Shown one piece after another: positions 61,731 to 64,000 of a stretch of 64,000 bases of DNA. How positions within the stretch are numbered: the first letter of the stretch is position 1; the number at the start of each line of letters is the position of its first letter. The DNA comes from an uncultured Lachnospiraceae bacterium (GTDB lineage: Bacteria; Bacillota; Clostridia; Lachnospirales; Lachnospiraceae). Under the pieces are notes generated by a model. That model saw only the letters and a list, made by a program, of their open reading frames with translations. It was not told the origin of the DNA and ran no database searches. The position numbers were made by a program, and so were the translations under genes. Location: NCBI GenBank assembly GCA_910586615.1, contig CAJUJP010000016.1, forward strand, positions 9,681 to 73,680. The letters run 5' to 3'.

Positions 61731-61760
61731 TGATAGAGTAAAAAAATTTTAAATTGTAAA
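61731..61760 (-). promoter_or_regulatory. Lysis cassette promoter, copy 2 (TTTACA-N16-CTCTATCA)
   Basis: Minus strand TTTACA (61760-61755), 16 bp, CTCTATCA (61738-61731). TTTACA is the -35 element reported for promoters used by the TcdR/UviA/BotR/TetR sigma group. It has no TATAAT-like -10 box. The same pattern lies before the sigma gene. Confidence 0.65.
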
Positions 61761-61782
61761 TACTTCTTTTATAGTTATCTAT

Positions 61783-62313
61783 TTATATAGTTCTTTTGAG
61801 TTTTTTTAAAGCACGCAGTTTCATCTGATTAACAGTCTGCCTTGATTTATGCAGTATTCTGGCAATTTCGGCCGACGTATAGCCTTTCACGTAAACAAGA
61901 TAAATAACGCTCCTCTCATTTGCATTAAGGAGCCTGTCTATTCCAAGTTCCGTAAAAATGTCTGTTTCTTCCGTTTTGGCCAATTTTGCGTCAATATGAT
62001 ATTTCTGTTCCTGGGATAATTCGGAAAATAAGATTTCTTTCCGGGAGTTAAAAATTTTTTTACTTTTTTTCAGATAAAAATTTGTCACACAGATTTTAAT
62101 GTACGCTGCTGCCACTGCGTCCGTCCGTTCGTGTAATCTGCACAAGTTAACTGCCCTGATCAATTCGATAAAGAAAAGTTCACAGTCCTCATAAGCATCA
62201 TCATAATTAAGTTTGCGGGCATACTTTCGCAGCAAAGGCTGAAACAGACTGATCAGTTCTAACAAAGCATCGTCGTCCTTCGCCTGAGCCCTAGTCAGCA
62301 ATTCACATATCAT
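61783..62313 (-). CDS. TcdR/UviA-like sigma factor (group 5 type)
   Basis: 176 residues. Region 2 is weakly conserved (LLRKYARKLNYDDAYEDCELFFIELIRAV), and region 4 is a clear helix-turn-helix (KGYTSAEIARILHKSRQTVNQMKLRALKKL). The size and weak region 2 fit the TcdR/UviA/BotR/TetR group, which in Clostridia control toxin or bacteriocin genes beside a holin gene. ATG 62313 is preferred because GGAGG is 8 bp upstream; ATG 62319 leaves 2 bp. It is the first gene of the lysis cassette, with a TTTACA-N16-CTCTTTCA promoter like those before xhlA. Confidence 0.8.
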   Translation of the reverse strand: MICELLTRAQAKDDDALLELISLFQPLLRKYARKLNYDDAYEDCELFFIELIRAVNLCRLHERTDAVAAAYIKICVTNFYLKKSKKIFNSRKEILFSELSQEQKYHIDAKLAKTEETDIFTELGIDRLLNANERSVIYLVYVKGYTSAEIARILHKSRQTVNQMKLRALKKLKRTI

Positions 62314-62333
62314 ATTCATTTCCTCCTTTTATT

Positions 62334-62363
62334 TGAAAGAGGATTTATTCGGGAAAATGTAAA
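62334..62363 (-). promoter_or_regulatory. Promoter of the TcdR/UviA-like sigma gene
   Basis: Minus strand TTTACA (62363-62358), 16 bp, CTCTTTCA (62341-62334). It differs from the xhlA promoter at one base of the -10 box and has the same spacer length. A second TTTACA lies 14 bp further upstream (62377-62372). Confidence 0.65.
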
Positions 62364-62534
62364 TATTGAAATGTAAAAATTTGTATAAATTTGGAAAATG
62401 ATATTTTTTAGAACTTTTAGAAGCCTGGAGAAAAGAAACTCCATCTGTTTGAATTATATATTATATTTTTATAAATGTCATTTATTTTTATGTAAAAAAG
62501 TAAAAAAATTCTGTGTATCAATTAACTGTTAATC

Positions 62535-63539
62535 CTATTTTGTCACAACCGTCGCATCAGGATAAAGATTTTGTACATACTCTGCCAAATCCTGCCTGAC
62601 ATGAATCGTTATACCGGATGTATCTGCGTCGTAGTTGCCATAAGACTGTTTAAACATATGAGCAGGTACGTCTGAAAGATTGTCAGAAAGCCATACATCC
62701 TTTAAAGCCGGACAGTCATAAAATGTCTGATCATCAATCTCCGTAACGCTGTCAGGAAATGTGATTTCTTTCAACACCGGCAGGTTATGAAAAGCGTGCT
62801 CGCCGACAAACGCAAGTCCATCTCCCAGCGTGACTTCCTTCAGAACTTCACAGTCTGAAAAAGTATATGCTCCCATTTTGCCTCCGCCGCACCCTCCGGG
62901 AATGCAGGCGGATTCCAGCGCCATACAGCCGGCAAACAGACGCTCTGTCGTAGCGGACACATACTCAACATCCTCCGGCAGATCGACGTGCTTCAAACTG
63001 CTGCAGCCGACAAAAAGATTGCGTGTCGCAAGTTTTTCCAGAGAATCCGGAAATTCGATGGTTTCTATATTCGTGCAGCGCGAAAATGCACCCTCCGCAA
63101 CGTACTTCACGTTTGAAGGAAGAGTGATCGTGGAAGAAGCACACCCGTGAAATGCATATAAAGGTATTTCTTCTATCGCATTCGGAATGACCAGATCCTC
63201 AGGCGCTTCATACTCCCCGTTTCCACCAAATATGCCGCATGTCACCATGCCATCTGAGTGATTCGCTATTTTGATGACCGCATACTCCTTTCCCTCGTAT
63301 GTGACAGTATCTGTCAACTGGCAATAAGGATTCAATATGGTATCTATTTCCGCATAGCCGTTTTCATAAAGCTTATAGCGCACGCCCATAATGTCATAAG
63401 TCCATGACAACGCTTTTCCCATGTCTGTTCCGTCCTGCAAGGTGTTTTTACTGCCGCAGCCGGTCAGGAATGCTGCAATCAGCATAAGTAAAATAACGAT
63501 GTTCGAAACCTTTATTCTCTTTCTTTGTTTTGTCTGCAC
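62535..63539 (-). CDS. Leucine-rich-repeat lipoprotein (BspA-like)
   Basis: 334 residues. A basic start and hydrophobic helix end in the lipobox LTGC, so it is a lipoprotein anchored outside the membrane. From about residue 110 on, BspA-type leucine-rich repeats recur, with phrases like IEEIPLYAFHGCASSTITLP and LKEITFPDSVTEIDDQTFYDCPALKDVWL. These repeats commonly bind host or cell-surface partners. The start is GTG 63539, with GAGGAAAG upstream; the longer frame has no such site. It is transcribed away from the partial ECF gene. Confidence 0.85.
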   Translation of the reverse strand: MQTKQRKRIKVSNIVILLMLIAAFLTGCGSKNTLQDGTDMGKALSWTYDIMGVRYKLYENGYAEIDTILNPYCQLTDTVTYEGKEYAVIKIANHSDGMVTCGIFGGNGEYEAPEDLVIPNAIEEIPLYAFHGCASSTITLPSNVKYVAEGAFSRCTNIETIEFPDSLEKLATRNLFVGCSSLKHVDLPEDVEYVSATTERLFAGCMALESACIPGGCGGGKMGAYTFSDCEVLKEVTLGDGLAFVGEHAFHNLPVLKEITFPDSVTEIDDQTFYDCPALKDVWLSDNLSDVPAHMFKQSYGNYDADTSGITIHVRQDLAEYVQNLYPDATVVTK

Positions 63540-63683
63540 GCTTCTTTCCTCTTTTCTTTCGTATATGCACAATGTGCTGATGATAAGTGCCAATGTATCA
63601 GCAAACATTGTATCACGGGCACACTCATCTGGCAAGGCTGATGCCAGGGACTCTCACGGCACGAAAAAGAATAATAAATATTT

Positions 63684-63710
63684 TGAAACCAAAAGACAAT
63701 ATCTCACGTC
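63684..63710 (+). promoter_or_regulatory. Candidate ECF promoter of the last sigma gene
   Basis: TGAAAC (63684-63689), 17 bp, CGTC (63707-63710) followed by TAA. This matches the ECF pattern (TGAAAC, 16-17 bp, CGTC) and would make the gene autoregulated. Confidence 0.5.
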
Positions 63711-63777
63711 TAATGATCGTAAAACAAATAAAGGACGCTTGTTTGTTTTACAATCATACGCGCGTAGGAGAAAGTTA

Positions 63778-64000
63778 ATGAAAAGCATTGAAACAAAGTT
63801 TTGTGTAAAAAAGGCGCAGAGGCATGATAAAGACGCATTTACCGAACTCATGCAGTTATATATGAAGGATATGTATAGAACTGCCATTGCGATTCTAATG
63901 AATGAAGAAGATGCTGCAGATGCTCTTCAGGATACAATTCTCACCTGTTGGGAAAAGTTATATACACTTAAGAAACCGGAGTTCTTTAAGACATGGATGA
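63778..64000 (+). CDS. ECF sigma factor, N-terminal part
   Basis: The frame starts at ATG 63778, behind TAGGAGAAAG, and runs to the window edge without a stop (74 codons). It has sigma region 2 features: FTELMQLYMKDMYRTAIAIL, then NEEDAADALQDTIL-CWEKLYTLKKPEFFKTWM. It is divergent from the leucine-rich-repeat lipoprotein and is a second ECF factor in this neighbourhood, distinct from the one at 57476-58048. Confidence 0.9.
   Translation, partial: MKSIETKFCVKKAQRHDKDAFTELMQLYMKDMYRTAIAILMNEEDAADALQDTILTCWEKLYTLKKPEFFKTWM

Larger units (their letters stand above)
60305..61887. repeat. 790-bp perfect tandem duplication
   Basis: Bases 60305-61094 recur at 61095-61884, with the shared TTT (61095-61097, 61885-61887) marking the junction. 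Comparing lines by eye I found no difference, and the encoded proteins are identical. The unit holds the first 17 bp of the amidase gene, the holin and XhlA-like genes, their promoter and the last 105 bp of the sigma gene. Confidence 0.95.

Noticed and set aside
59269..62313. Full prophage
   Set aside because: Only lysis genes and a sigma factor are present. No integrase, terminase, portal, capsid or tail gene, and no attachment site, was seen in the window.

Overview
The window looks like a piece of a spore-forming, meso-diaminopimelate-type Clostridia chromosome, most likely Lachnospiraceae. The reasons are: sigG, spoIIGA-sigE and spoVD near the division and cell wall (dcw) cluster; a SCIFF peptide with its radical-SAM maturase placed directly before a fused secDF; a YlmC/YmxH protein; PrkC with PASTA repeats; and a DNPR motif in MurE. 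Species is inferred from gene content only. No rRNA, tRNA, CRISPR array, integrase or transposase was recognised.

Layout. (1) 1-7220: nrdR and a partial membrane gene, a YlmC/YmxH protein, a zinc-ribbon/SH3 membrane protein, sigG (the only + strand gene here), a REC/HD-GYP/GGDEF regulator, sigE and spoIIGA. (2) 7356-20787 (minus): dcw cluster read as mraZ-rsmH-ftsL-pbpB-spoVD-mraY-murD-ftsW-murA-ftsQ-ftsZ, with murG, murF and ftsA absent. (3) 21085-38057 (minus): lgt, ychF, then a housekeeping run murE-priA-def-fmt-peptidase-rsmB-rlmN-prpC-prkC-rsgA preceded by recJ; several of these genes overlap or abut. (4) 38208-42859 (minus): TIGR04086-type membrane gene, SCIFF precursor, SCIFF maturase, secDF. 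(5) 43113-54291: CNNM/CorC-type membrane protein, HAD phosphatase, hybrid histidine kinase, SseB-like protein, acyltransferase, DMT exporter, a small unknown, hisS, recQ. (6) 54551-59184 (plus): xpaC-telA, then an ECF sigma factor with a DUF4179 anti-sigma-like membrane protein. (7) 59269-62313 (minus): a phage-type lysis cassette (XhlA-like protein, r1t-type holin, bifunctional amidase/glucosaminidase) placed behind a TcdR/UviA-like sigma factor. A 790-bp segment of it is present twice in tandem. (8) 62535-64000: a leucine-rich-repeat lipoprotein and the start of another ECF sigma gene.

How parts work together. Regions 2 and 3 supply lipid II synthesis, septal peptidoglycan polymerisation, PASTA-kinase signalling and translation-linked protein maturation. 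Region 1 holds the mother-cell sigma factor with its processing protease, and the late forespore sigma factor. Region 7 is the most unusual part. The sigma gene and both copies of the xhlA-holin pair are preceded by the same element (TTTACA, 16 bp, CTCTWTCA), which suggests a self-activating sigma factor that switches on a lysis or protein-release module. No other phage genes are visible nearby. Other points of interest are four exact-period 10-bp MraZ-type boxes before mraZ, a spoIIG-like promoter with a 21-bp spacer before spoIIGA, a hairpin covering the spoVD ribosome binding site, and a candidate C-rich small RNA between recJ and murE.
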